Positions 53,438 to 62,591 of a stretch of 64,000 nt of DNA are shown one piece after another (position 1 is the stretch's first letter; every line of letters starts with the position of its first letter). The notes under the pieces were generated by a model that had not been told where the DNA came from, ran no database searches, and was given only the letters and a program-made list of their open reading frames with translations. A program made the position numbers and the translations under genes. The DNA is from Bacillota bacterium (GTDB lineage Bacteria > Bacillota > Dethiobacteria > DTU022 > PWGO01): positions 124,001 to 188,000 of the forward strand of contig JAAYSV010000006.1 in NCBI GenBank assembly GCA_012518215.1, in the 5' to 3' direction.

Positions 53438-54164
53438 TATACCGATGCCCTTCAACAGCCAGCCTGGCGGATGGATATTCCCTGGATGCCTCGAGCCTGG
53501 AACGTTCCGGTGGGTGGTGAGGTGAAAGATGGGTCAAGAGCAATTCTTTCACCCCGGCTTCCCGGGCGATCTTTCCGGCTTGCAATGCTGAAAGATGGTT
53601 GGCACGCGAAGGAGGGAGATTCTCTTCCAGAAAATTGGCCTCGCAGAGAAACAGGTCGCTGTTGTGTGCGAAAGGGGCCAGTTCATCAAGATATTCGGTA
53701 TCGGAACTGTAAACAAGTATTTTGTTTCCGGCTTGAATTTTCATGGCGAGGCAGGGAATGGAATGGGCCGTGGACAGAAACGTGAGAGAGAAAGAACCGA
53801 TGGGAATAGAATCCCGTGAGCCAATAAAATTTAATTTATAGACATCTTTGTATGGAATACGGGAAACTTCTTCCTCGGGTTCTGCCGGAAGGTAAAGATC
53901 AAGCGCGCCATCGGTATCCCCCCTTTTTTGAGCCATCAAGAGGGCATAGCGCAGGATGAACAAATCGGAGATATGATCACTGTGAAGATGAGAGATCACG
54001 ATGGCATCAAGTTCCCAGGGCGCAAGATGTTTCTGCAGGCGGCTCAGAACGCCGTTGCCGCAATCAACAAGGATCCTGTCCCCTTCATTTTCCAGCAAAT
54101 AACCCGAACAGGCACCACCGGCAGGCGGATAAGGGCCGAACGCCCCCAAAATTGTTAACTTCAT
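53427..54164 (-). CDS. Metallo-beta-lactamase-fold hydrolase (YhfI-like)
   Basis: This is a 245-residue binuclear metal hydrolase with HLHSDH at 59-64, the expected downstream histidine in STAHSIP, aspartate in SSDTEY and a final histidine in LLTHLSPHH. The fold resembles the RNase Z/YhfI branch, but the tRNA-specific exosite of RNase Z is not evident. The role is unknown. It lies 21 bases downstream of dedA and converges with the flippase gene. Confidence 0.83.
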   Translation of the reverse strand: MKLTILGAFGPYPPAGGACSGYLLENEGDRILVDCGNGVLSRLQKHLAPWELDAIVISHLHSDHISDLFILRYALLMAQKRGDTDGALDLYLPAEPEEEVSRIPYKDVYKLNFIGSRDSIPIGSFSLTFLSTAHSIPCLAMKIQAGNKILVYSSDTEYLDELAPFAHNSDLFLCEANFLEENLPPSRANHLSALQAGKIAREAGVKELLLTHLSPHHPPERSRLEASREYPSARLAVEGHRYIIS

Positions 54165-54185
54165 GATTTCCCCTCATGGTTGGAT

Positions 54186-54845
54186 TCATTTATTTTTGTG
54201 ATGCAAGAGTTTGCGATTGCGGTGATAAAGAACAAACAGCGAAACGAAAACAGCCAGCAGTACCAACCAGAACCATGCCGGAAGGTGGAGTAACTTACGG
54301 ACGATAAACACCAGCAGCTTGATAATCTGGTTAAGGAGCATGCTGCTTCCCACAGCCGCAATGCTGAATACAAAACCGCCCAGGGCCGTATAGAGCAAAA
54401 AAAGAAACACATTCATGTGCATTATCCCGGCCGGAAAAGAAATAAAAGTTCTGGTCGTTCCGAAAAGTTGCCCCATGAAGATCGAATATTTGCCGTACCT
54501 GTTGTAGAATTTCTCAAACCTCGATTTCTGAAAAGGCACTTTCTTTATTTTTTTGCTGAACAGACTGGTGTTGATGGCCGTTCCCAATTTCTGCCCCGCC
54601 GCTCCGATCAGGTAACTCAGGAAACTGCCGGCGGTGATACCGATGGAGGATGCGATGACGGCCACCGGAAAACTGATTTTCCCGGTGGCGATCATTTTAC
54701 CCGCCGTCAATATTACCAGGGCGGAGGCAAATGGAATTCCCGCGCTTTCGGCAAACATGGCCAGTGATATACCCAGTGCTCCATATTTCAATACGATTCC
54801 ATCCAGAACTTCTGCCAATTGTATGAAGATATCCGGCATCTCCAA
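54186..54845 (-). CDS. DedA-family membrane protein
   Basis: The 219-residue protein has five to six hydrophobic segments. The DedA signature is present: AMFAESAGIPFASALVILTAG with Glu33, and GQLFGTTRTFISFPAG with the conserved arginine. DedA proteins act in undecaprenyl-phosphate or phospholipid flipping across the membrane, which would suit the envelope genes nearby. It is preceded by the ROK gene and followed by the metallo-beta-lactamase gene, all in one direction with tiny gaps. Confidence 0.88.
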   Translation of the reverse strand: MEMPDIFIQLAEVLDGIVLKYGALGISLAMFAESAGIPFASALVILTAGKMIATGKISFPVAVIASSIGITAGSFLSYLIGAAGQKLGTAINTSLFSKKIKKVPFQKSRFEKFYNRYGKYSIFMGQLFGTTRTFISFPAGIMHMNVFLFLLYTALGGFVFSIAAVGSSMLLNQIIKLLVFIVRKLLHLPAWFWLVLLAVFVSLFVLYHRNRKLLHHKNK

Positions 54846-54847
54846 TT

Positions 54848-55768
54848 TCAGTCCCCCCAGGAATCATGCAATAACGAGTAGACTCCCCATATCCCTGACT
54901 CGGGGTCAAGCTTGGCTCTCACCAGTTTTACACTGTTGCGGAAAGGAGGTGACAAATATTTATCAATAATTTTCCCGATTTCTTTCAACAAAGGCTCCCC
55001 TTCCCTGGAAACACCGCCACCGACAACAATGTATTCGGGATTGAGCAGCGTGATCAAGTTGGAAAAAGTCAAACCCAGGCTTTCAAGGCCCTTGTTCACT
55101 ATACGCATTGCTTCTTTGTTTTCCCGACGGCTCTCTTCAAAAAGAGTTGCACATGACATCTGCGGTGAAATACGCTTGCGGGCAATACGGCCCATTGCAC
55201 CGCCGGATGCTACGCTTTCCAGGCATCCCTTCATTCCACATCCGCAGGGATCCTGACCGAATAATTTCAGATGGCCGATTTCACCTGCAAAGCTGTTATT
55301 TCCGCGGTAAAGTTCCCCGTTGAGGAAAAGCCCTCCGCCTATCCCGGTGCTTACCGTTACATATATGGCATTCCGCGCGCCGATTGCCGCACCGTATTTT
55401 ACTTCACCCAGCACGGCTGCATTGGCATCATTTTCGATGACAATCGGCAATTCAAGACGCTGATGGAGAATGTCCCTGAAGGCCACTTTTTCCCTGATTT
55501 TCAGGTTGGGCGCACCGTACAGATCGCCAGTTCGGTAATCGACAAAGGCGGCTATACATATACCCAGCCGGGCAAGTTCGGTTCCCTTTTTCAACTGCTG
55601 CCTGGCCCGTTCCACGGTATCACAGATCTGATCGACCAATGGATCGATAGTATTCCCGCTGATGGTGGGAAATTTTTCTTTATAAAGCACCCGTCGCCGG
55701 GAGTCCACAAGTAGTGCCAGTAACTTTGTCCCCCCGATGTCCAGGATGCAGTAATATTCATTTTTCAT
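54848..55768 (-). CDS. ROK-family sugar kinase
   Basis: This kinase has ATP-binding DIGGTK at residues 10-15, IENDANAAVLGE, the STGIGGG turn and the zinc-binding motif of ROK proteins (GHLKLFGQDPCGCGMKGC). The product is 306 residues, and glucokinase or N-acetylmannosamine kinase activities are typical. ATG 55768 is chosen because GGAGAT precedes it by six bases; the frame continues upstream but that extension does not resemble the family. There is no HTH, so it is a kinase rather than a ROK repressor. It is followed by dedA two bases later. Confidence 0.9.
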   Translation of the reverse strand: MKNEYYCILDIGGTKLLALLVDSRRRVLYKEKFPTISGNTIDPLVDQICDTVERARQQLKKGTELARLGICIAAFVDYRTGDLYGAPNLKIREKVAFRDILHQRLELPIVIENDANAAVLGEVKYGAAIGARNAIYVTVSTGIGGGLFLNGELYRGNNSFAGEIGHLKLFGQDPCGCGMKGCLESVASGGAMGRIARKRISPQMSCATLFEESRRENKEAMRIVNKGLESLGLTFSNLITLLNPEYIVVGGGVSREGEPLLKEIGKIIDKYLSPPFRNSVKLVRAKLDPESGIWGVYSLLHDSWGD

Positions 55769-55954
55769 GACAATATCTCCGTTCAATATATTATTGTCCT
55801 GAATTTTTTTTGAATCCGGATTTATTTTCATGCTGTTTGATCCATCAGCAGGCAAGGGAAAAACAGAAAAACAGACGGTAGCCAGTATTTTGTTCAGCAT
55901 ATCAGTACACTGGAAAAGGATTCCGGGGTTCTGGTGACGGGGCCCGAAACCCGA

Positions 55955-56239
55955 TCAAATGGATTGCAATTCTTTGTTCAACCTGTCTATTTTACGTTCG
56001 AGCTCGTCGATTTCCTGTTTGGTTACAATGGTTTTTCTCAATGTTTCTACTCCTTCTGCCAATTTAAGGAGTAGATTGGCCTTCTCTCCTTCGCCTCTTT
56101 CCATGACATCATTCATGAAACAGGCAAATTCCTTGCGTTTAACATCATTGTTGTCCTGAATCAATTTCAGTATCAGATCTTTTTTTTCCCTTGAAACGGA
56201 TATCAACCCCAACAACATGGTCAAGAAATTTCCGATCAT
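55955..56239 (-). CDS. Small coiled-coil, phasin-like protein
   Basis: This is a 94-residue, highly helical protein ending in a clear coiled coil (TKQEIDELERKIDRLNKELQSI). ATG 56239 has AAGGAGG ten bases upstream and is preferred over an in-frame ATG ten codons earlier. The layout resembles small phasin-like proteins of Bacillota, but no polyhydroxyalkanoate genes are nearby, so the function is unknown. Confidence 0.7.
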   Translation of the reverse strand: MIGNFLTMLLGLISVSREKKDLILKLIQDNNDVKRKEFACFMNDVMERGEGEKANLLLKLAEGVETLRKTIVTKQEIDELERKIDRLNKELQSI

Positions 56240-56326
56240 CTGTTCTTCAACCTCCTTTTTTATAACCATATTTTACCGTTCGGAAATAATGGGTACGCAA
56301 AATAACTGTTGTTCTACAAAAAGCTG

Positions 56327-57499
56327 CTACTCTCCTGATTCCTTTTCGGCTTTTTCCCTCAGATATTCTTCATAAATGTACATTATTTCCTTGTCAAAAG
56401 GGGGTCTTTTCAAATTGATAGTGGTACTTCTCAGTATGGGCAATATTTTTTCGGCTTCTTCATTGGAAAGGTTTATGCCATATTCCTTGAATTTCATGAT
56501 GATTGCATTTGAACCCGAATGTTTACCCAGCACAATTTGCCTTTCCAGCCCCACCTCTTCGGGGCTGAATATTTCATAGGTATTGGGGTTCTTGATTACT
56601 CCATCGGCATGGATGCCGGATTCATGTGCGAACATATTGTTACCGACGATAGGCTTGCAGATGGGTAACGGTCTTCCGGAGGCCATGGCAACATAATCGG
56701 AGAGTTCCCGGAAATCCTTTGTTTTTACATCCATCTTGACATTGAACAGAAACTTCAATGCCATGGCCACTTCTTCCAACGGAGCGTTCCCTGCCCTCTC
56801 GCCCAATCCATTGACAGTCACCCCGACAAAACGTGCTCCTGCTTTGACACCGGCAAGTGCATTGGCAGTGGCCAGGCCAAAATCATTGTGGGTATGCATT
56901 TCGATTTCCAGGTCAGTTTTCTCCAGGAGACGGGAAATCACTTCGTAAGTTTTGAAAGGTTCAAGTGCTCCCACCGTGTCACAGAAACGCAGGCGGTCTG
57001 CGCCCAGATTTCCGGCCACACGGGCAAATTCAATCAAAAAATCCAGATCCGAACGGGAAGCATCCTCGGCATTGACCGAAACATAAAGTTGGTTCGATTT
57101 GGCAAATTCAACCGTCTCCGCCATGCTGTTCAGTACCCATTCCCGTGATTTTTGAAGTTTATGAGCTATGTGTATATCGGAAGTGGATATGGATATTGCC
57201 ACCGCATCGACGCCGCAATCCATGGAATGCTTGACGTCTTCAATATGGGCCCGGTTCCAGGCCATGATACTGGCGCCGAGACCCAATTGGGTCAACCTGG
57301 AGATGACTTCCTTCTCATCACCGCCCATCACCGGTATACCCGCTTCTATCTGATGAACACCAACCCCGTCAAGCATTTTTGCTATACGAATCTTCTCGTT
57401 GTTGGAGAAGACCACCCCGGCAGTCTGTTCACCATCCCTCAGGGTGGTGTCAACCAGCATGATGTTGGATCCGTTCAAACTGTCCTTGAATCTTTTCAT
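56327..57499 (-). CDS. Homocitrate synthase / Re-citrate synthase-like protein
   Basis: This HMGL-family acyltransferase of 390 residues condenses acetyl-CoA with a 2-oxoacid. The motif TTLRDGEQTAG starts near residue 18, and HTHNDFGLATAN and NGLGERAGN follow. The pattern VGNNMFAHESGIHADGV is like NifV-type homocitrate synthases. It lacks the C-terminal regulatory domain of LeuA. ATG 57499 is chosen from GGAGTGATAGT. It lies 61 bases after proA in the same direction. No nitrogenase genes are seen, so a role in nitrogenase cofactor synthesis is only one option. Re-citrate synthase, which would feed glutamate, is the other. Confidence 0.85.
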   Translation of the reverse strand: MKRFKDSLNGSNIMLVDTTLRDGEQTAGVVFSNNEKIRIAKMLDGVGVHQIEAGIPVMGGDEKEVISRLTQLGLGASIMAWNRAHIEDVKHSMDCGVDAVAISISTSDIHIAHKLQKSREWVLNSMAETVEFAKSNQLYVSVNAEDASRSDLDFLIEFARVAGNLGADRLRFCDTVGALEPFKTYEVISRLLEKTDLEIEMHTHNDFGLATANALAGVKAGARFVGVTVNGLGERAGNAPLEEVAMALKFLFNVKMDVKTKDFRELSDYVAMASGRPLPICKPIVGNNMFAHESGIHADGVIKNPNTYEIFSPEEVGLERQIVLGKHSGSNAIIMKFKEYGINLSNEEAEKILPILRSTTINLKRPPFDKEIMYIYEEYLREKAEKESGE

Positions 57500-57559
57500 A
57501 CTATCACTCCTCTCCCGACTTCCTTTTTGACTCACCGGAAAAGTCAGGGCTGTAGAATG

Positions 57560-58813
57560 TCATGATCTTGTCTGCCCATCACCGAGAATGACATACTTCA
57601 GTCCCGTGAGGGCATCCAACCCCATCGGTCCACGTGCATGAAGTTTCTGGGTGCTGATTCCCATTTCTCCGCCAAGCCCGAATTCAAATCCATCCGTGAA
57701 CCTTGTTGAAGCGTTGACATAAACTGCCGCTGCATCTACGAGTCGGAGAAACTTTCTTGAGCGCTGATAATCATCGGTAACGATGCACTCCGAATGCCCC
57801 GTGCCGTATTTGTGAATGTGATCTATGGCTTCTTGCATGCTGCTGACTACACGAACAGCCATCACGAGGCTCAAGTATTCGGTGAACCAATCTTCTTCAT
57901 CAGCCAATTTTACCTTTTCATGATATTTTCGGGCAAGTTCGCACCCTCTGATTTCAACATGTTCGGCAATCAATGCCTCGATGATAGGGGGCAGTACCCT
58001 GTCCGCGATCCGCTCGTTTACGAGGAGGGTTTCCAACGCGTTGCATACGCCTGGACGATGAATTTTCGCGTTGATTGCGATGGAGACGGCCATCCCAACG
58101 TCGGCGCCCTCATCAATATAGGTATGGCAATTGCCCGCTCCGGTCTGGATAACCGGAACGGTGGCATTTTCTATGACGGCCTTGATCAAAGCCGGCCCCC
58201 CCCGGGGTATCAGAACATCGAGATACTGATTCATACGCATCATTTCTCGTGCTGCAGCCCTGTCCGCTTCCCGGATCAGGACAACGCTGCCATCGGGAAG
58301 CCCGCAAGATACCAGTGCCTCTCTCAACACTTCGGCCAACGCAATATTGGAATTCAGCGCCTCTGAACTGCCACGGAGAACAACCGCATTTCCCGATTTC
58401 AGGGACAACCCGGCGGCATCAACGGTGACATTTGGCCTGGCTTCGTATATTATACCTACCACGCCCAGCGGTGTGCGCATCCTTCCCACGAGGAGACCGT
58501 TGGGACGGGGCGACATGGATTCAATCTCTCCCACCGGGTCAGGCAAAGCAGCGATATCTTCAATGCCTTCAGCCATAGCTTCAATCCGTTGGGAATTCAG
58601 AAGCAGGCGGTCATAGAATGCTTCGTTGAATCCTTCTTTCTGGCGAAGCTGGTCCAGATCCATTTTGTTGGCATCCAGTATTTTTTTCTCCTGTTTTTCA
58701 AGTTCCTCCGCCATTGTACGCAGGGCCTTGTTTTTTATCTCGGTGGAGGCAGCAGCAAGAACGTACGAGGCCTGTTTTGCCGATTCAAGCAGTGTTTTCA
58801 TTTCAGAAGCCAT
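57560..58813 (-). CDS. proA: Glutamate-5-semialdehyde dehydrogenase (ProA)
   Basis: This enzyme reduces glutamyl-5-phosphate with NADPH in the second step of proline synthesis. The catalytic cysteine is Cys257 in HRPGVCNALE, and the C-terminal signature is the GFEFGLGGEMGIST region. Length is 417. It follows proB by 25 bases, which together with proC makes a full proline operon in the order proC-proB-proA. Confidence 0.97.
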   Translation of the reverse strand: MASEMKTLLESAKQASYVLAAASTEIKNKALRTMAEELEKQEKKILDANKMDLDQLRQKEGFNEAFYDRLLLNSQRIEAMAEGIEDIAALPDPVGEIESMSPRPNGLLVGRMRTPLGVVGIIYEARPNVTVDAAGLSLKSGNAVVLRGSSEALNSNIALAEVLREALVSCGLPDGSVVLIREADRAAAREMMRMNQYLDVLIPRGGPALIKAVIENATVPVIQTGAGNCHTYIDEGADVGMAVSIAINAKIHRPGVCNALETLLVNERIADRVLPPIIEALIAEHVEIRGCELARKYHEKVKLADEEDWFTEYLSLVMAVRVVSSMQEAIDHIHKYGTGHSECIVTDDYQRSRKFLRLVDAAAVYVNASTRFTDGFEFGLGGEMGISTQKLHARGPMGLDALTGLKYVILGDGQTRS

Positions 58814-58838
58814 TGTTTCCGATTTCCCCTTTCTTGAT

Positions 58839-59981
58839 TTACATTTTGATAACCATGTTATCCCGGTGGATTACTTCTTCTTCCAGGCAAAACCCCAGAA
58901 GATCATCGATCATCGAACTCGGGTGTCCCATGATCTTCTTGATCTCTGCAGAACTGTAGTTGACGAGCCCTCGACCGATCTCTTTTCCTTTCAGATCGCT
59001 GACGATGACCAGATCTCCGCGTGCAAAGTCTCCTTTTACCTCTACGATGCCCACGGGCAGAAGGCTCTTTCCGTTTGAAAACAAAGCTTTTCTGGCCCCT
59101 CCATCTATTTTGAGTTCCCCTTCGATAACACGTCCGAAAGCTATCCAACGTTGCCGCTGTCTCAAGCCATGATCTTTGGCCATAAACAAGGTGCCCACTT
59201 TTTCCCCATCAAAAAGACGCAACAGGTTTCCGGGATCGGTTCCGTTGGCGATGACCATGTTGATTCCTGATTTTACGGCAATCTGGGCTGCCTGTATCTT
59301 GGTGATCATTCCCCCCGTGGATAGATCGTCATGTGTGTTGCCGGCGCATTTCTTGATTTCCGGTGTAATGTTTTCCACCACGGGTATCAATCTGGACCCT
59401 TCATGTGCTGCCGGATCGGCATCATGGAGGCCGTCGATATCGGTTAAAATGACGAGCAGGTCAGCATCGATCAAAGACGAAACCAGCGAGGAAAGACGGT
59501 CGTTATCACCGAATTTGATCTCCTCGACTGATACGGAATCATTTTCATTGATAACGGGAATAACTCCCCAGCGAAGAAGCGTATGGATCGTGTTACGTGC
59601 ATTTACATATCTTTGCCTGTCAACAAGGTCTCCCCTGGTTAGCAAAATCTGCGCAACGGGAAGATGATACCTGGCAAAACACCTTTCGTAATGCTGGATA
59701 AGCAACCCCTGTCCCACTGCTGCAGTTGCCTGTTTTTCAGGAATTGTCACTGGCCTGCGTTCCATATTCAATCGGCCGACTCCCGCTCCAATGGCTCCGG
59801 ATGAGACGATAGCGATGTGTCTTTCCTTGCCTTTGATTTCAGAGATAACCTTGACGAGGTTCTCCATGTATGTCAAATTCAGTTTTCCGGATGCATCCGT
59901 CAGCAGTCGGGTACCGATTTTTATGACCACATTCTTCGCGGCATTGATATCCACATATTTGCCGTTATCATGATCAGCCAA
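58839..59981 (-). CDS. proB: Glutamate 5-kinase (ProB) with PUA domain
   Basis: This kinase phosphorylates glutamate in the first, feedback-controlled step of proline synthesis. The amino acid kinase domain (about residues 13-260) has VVIKIGTRLLT, SSGAIGAG and NENDSVS. A PUA domain forms the C-terminal 95 residues. TTG 59981 with AAAAAGGAG about a dozen bases upstream is preferred and gives 380 residues. The frame stays open back into the end of proC, but that extension does not match the family. Confidence 0.94.
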   Translation of the reverse strand: MADHDNGKYVDINAAKNVVIKIGTRLLTDASGKLNLTYMENLVKVISEIKGKERHIAIVSSGAIGAGVGRLNMERRPVTIPEKQATAAVGQGLLIQHYERCFARYHLPVAQILLTRGDLVDRQRYVNARNTIHTLLRWGVIPVINENDSVSVEEIKFGDNDRLSSLVSSLIDADLLVILTDIDGLHDADPAAHEGSRLIPVVENITPEIKKCAGNTHDDLSTGGMITKIQAAQIAVKSGINMVIANGTDPGNLLRLFDGEKVGTLFMAKDHGLRQRQRWIAFGRVIEGELKIDGGARKALFSNGKSLLPVGIVEVKGDFARGDLVIVSDLKGKEIGRGLVNYSSAEIKKIMGHPSSMIDDLLGFCLEEEVIHRDNMVIKM

Positions 59982-60012
59982 TTTAGCAGAAACTCCTTTT
60001 TGGTTTATTCTG

Positions 60013-60819
60013 TCATTCCTCCAGATCCCCGGCCCTGGCAGCCGCTCTGGCCAAAGCATTGATGACCGTACCTTTGAAAGCATTTTCTTCAAACACTTTC
60101 AGAGCGGCCATGGTCGTACCGCCGGGCGAGGCCACCATATTTTTCAGATCGACTACACCGGTATCCGTTTTTTGGGCCATTTGCGCTGAACCCAGAATGG
60201 TTTGCAGAGCCAGACGGGTAGATAGGTGACGGTCCAGGCCCAGGTTCACCCCGCCATCTGCAAGTGCTTCGATAAACAGAAATACATAGGCCGGGCCGCT
60301 ACCGCTCAGGGCAGTAACCGCATTCATGTTTTTTTCGGGTATGCGCACGGTCATCCCCAGCGGTTTGAAGATCTTTTCCATCATGTCCAGGTCGGCAGGC
60401 CGGGCATATTTTCCCGCCGCAAGGGCCATGACCCCTTCCCCTACCAGGCAAGGTGTATTGGGCATCACCCTTACCACCCTCCTGTTCCCCAGGATCCTTT
60501 CGATGGAAGCCGTACTTACCCCGGCGGCAACAGACACGATTATCCGGTCCTCTCCCAGGAAGGGTTCGATCTCCCTGAGGAGCGAATCGAAACCATCGGG
60601 TTTTATGCTTATGATGATGACATCGCTCTTCTGGCAAAGTTCTGAAACATTGTCAGTTATGTTAACAGCAAAGTTTTTCCCCAGTGATGCAGTTTTGGCA
60701 GTATCACGATCGTTGATCCATACATTCTGTTCGGCAAACAGACCGCTTTTCAAGACACCATTTACAATGGCAGAACCCATGACTCCACAACCGATAAAAC
60801 CTATTTTTATGCGTTCCAT
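60013..60819 (-). CDS. proC: Pyrroline-5-carboxylate reductase (ProC)
   Basis: This enzyme performs the last step of proline synthesis, reducing pyrroline-5-carboxylate with NAD(P)H. The Rossmann start GFIGCGVMGSAI is at residues 7-18, and the C-terminal signature GSGPAYVFLFIEAL and ASPGGTTMAAL is intact. Length is 268. It is the first gene of the proC-proB-proA operon, and a promoter lies about 45 bases upstream. Confidence 0.97.
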   Translation of the reverse strand: MERIKIGFIGCGVMGSAIVNGVLKSGLFAEQNVWINDRDTAKTASLGKNFAVNITDNVSELCQKSDVIIISIKPDGFDSLLREIEPFLGEDRIIVSVAAGVSTASIERILGNRRVVRVMPNTPCLVGEGVMALAAGKYARPADLDMMEKIFKPLGMTVRIPEKNMNAVTALSGSGPAYVFLFIEALADGGVNLGLDRHLSTRLALQTILGSAQMAQKTDTGVVDLKNMVASPGGTTMAALKVFEENAFKGTVINALARAAARAGDLEE

Positions 60820-60861
60820 GGCAGATTCCCCCGGATTCCGAATTGACGGGATAACATGATT

Positions 60862-60890
60862 ATTTTATTATAAACTCCGTTTCTTTGCAA
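60862..60890 (-). promoter_or_regulatory. Sigma-A-type promoter for the proC-proB-proA operon
   Basis: On the minus strand, TTGCAA (60890-60885) and TAAAAT (60867-60862) are spaced by 17 bases. The proC start is about 40 bases downstream. No T-box or other leader structure was recognised between them. Confidence 0.6.
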
Positions 60891-61150
60891 GAAACGCAGG
60901 CGCAGAGACGGTATCAAGTTGTTGACGGGAATCATTTTCTGCTTCATTCCCGGGAGAGGAAACGATATCCATATTATCGTGACAATCATATTTTGCCGTT
61001 GCACACGAACCCCGGAAACCCTGGCAATACCTTCAAGTCAAAAAAAGGAATCAATAATATCTTGACGAATTGAAACGTATGGCAGATATGGTTTTGCCTG
61101 ATCCCGGGGATTGCAAAATGGCAGGGTATCCAATAAAGGAGGATGTCGTT

Positions 61151-62143
61151 TTGTTTTGTATTATTTTTCAGAAACAAAATATTGTAAAGATGGTTCTGGT
61201 TGTTCTTGCTGCTGTCATGCTTTTCATTTTTGCCGGTTGCAGCCCCCTCCTTGAACGTTTCGGAATCGGAAAAGAAGAATCCAATCCCGTTCATCAGCTC
61301 ACCGAGCTTGAAGAAATCAGCAGCTTGGAGGAAGATCTGAATGAACCTGAAACCGAAGTCGAGAAAATGAAAGAGCCTGAATTGTACATTGTCAATGTTA
61401 AACCGGGGAGTAACCTGACTCTGCGCAAAACAGCCGGATCAAAAAACAAGAAGGACAGCGATGTAATAGACAAGTTTCCCAGGGGCTGTGTCTTCGAGGT
61501 CGTGAGCAAGCATGAAGATTTACAGAGCCCCGATGAGTTCACATGGTGGGAAGTGAAGGATCCCCACACGGGGGCCGTCGGATGGGTGGCAAAAGAATAT
61601 CTTGATATACCAGGCAACCAGCCGTTTACTGGCTGTGAATTTGGTCTGGAAACTATCGGTTTGAGGCGGGATATGAGTCTTGATGGCATTGTAAAAGTAA
61701 TGGGTCCTCCCCTCAGGGAGGAGAAAGGTTTCAACGATTACGGGGGACACTACCATCTTCTGTATTATGACGGGTTGGTATTGAAATATTATGAGGATGT
61801 GTATTCTTACCTGGAATATACGATAAGCAGCCCGGAATATCCGGGCCCCAGGAACATACACGTGGGCGACAGTTTCGATGCGGTGATAAACAAATATCTG
61901 AGGCAAAGCGGCAATATACGCAACCGCCTGGGAGATCCGGATGCGGAACCCCTTTACTATCTTGAGGAAGTAGAAAAGGATGGAATGATTATTGGGATGG
62001 AGGGTTCCTGCTATTATAACAAGGAGACAGGCAAGCCTAGCGATTTGATTTATAGTGACTATGTAGTTGAATCGGAGTTCAACGATTATGTCCGTTTCGA
62101 GTTTAATGATGACGGAGTGGTGGAATCCATAACCAGAAGGTGA
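61151..62143 (+). CDS. Lipoprotein with SH3-like domain
   Basis: This is a 330-residue predicted lipoprotein. The hydrophobic stretch (residues 14-28) ends in the lipobox FAGC with Cys30. An acidic linker leads to a bacterial SH3-type domain (about 80-155, LTLRKTAGS and WWEVKDP with GWVAKEYL), then a beta-rich C-terminal domain (about 160-330) of unknown kind. TTG 61151 is chosen because AAAGGAGG at 61135-61142 lies eight bases upstream; the frame is open to 61070 without a better site. It diverges from the proline operon. Confidence 0.75.
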   Translation: MFCIIFQKQNIVKMVLVVLAAVMLFIFAGCSPLLERFGIGKEESNPVHQLTELEEISSLEEDLNEPETEVEKMKEPELYIVNVKPGSNLTLRKTAGSKNKKDSDVIDKFPRGCVFEVVSKHEDLQSPDEFTWWEVKDPHTGAVGWVAKEYLDIPGNQPFTGCEFGLETIGLRRDMSLDGIVKVMGPPLREEKGFNDYGGHYHLLYYDGLVLKYYEDVYSYLEYTISSPEYPGPRNIHVGDSFDAVINKYLRQSGNIRNRLGDPDAEPLYYLEEVEKDGMIIGMEGSCYYNKETGKPSDLIYSDYVVESEFNDYVRFEFNDDGVVESITRR

Positions 62144-62591
62144 TGTTTTACATCCCAAAGGAACCGTAGATTCGAATCTGCCACAACTCCGGAAAACTCT
62201 TGCGGATACCCGGGGATAGAAACGGACATCGGCAGAATTTTCCCCCTCTGTCAGCAATATTGAATGATTGTTTTCCCGGTTTCGAATGAAAAAAGAAGTG
62301 ATGATTGGTCTTTTATATGTCGGTTGCTGTATTCCTATTCCTGGTCTGTTCTTTCCGGACGATCCCTGAGCAGTATTTTTCTGATCAAAAAAGAAAAACC
62401 CACAAAAAACGCAACGATCATGACGATGTTCAAGATATTGGGCATCGTCGATCACCACCCTGATGCCATCGAAAAGGATCCCTCAAAAAAGGATGAAGAT
62501 GGCCTACTATGACCATTATGGCATTGGCGGAAGGAATTGTCAATGAATTTGCGCAATATTCTGATATCTTTGCCTCTGCAATCCATCGGAA
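62144..62591. other. Gap between the SH3 lipoprotein and dockerin genes
   Basis: These 448 bases lie between convergent genes. No hairpin terminator with a T-run was recognised. The only coding candidate is a 36-residue single-pass membrane peptide on the minus strand, listed separately. The rest shows nothing I can name. Confidence 0.4.
62335..62445 (-). CDS. Possible small single-pass membrane protein (36 residues)
   Basis: A short frame starts MPNILNIVMIVAFFVGFSF and ends with a basic and polar tail (RKILLRDRPERTDQE). The hydrophobic run (about residues 4-21) followed by positive charges is what a real membrane peptide looks like. GGTGGTGATCGACG upstream offers a weak ribosome-binding site. 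I know no homologue. It may be chance, since the frame is short and unsupported by neighbours. Confidence 0.35.
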   Translation of the reverse strand: MPNILNIVMIVAFFVGFSFLIRKILLRDRPERTDQE

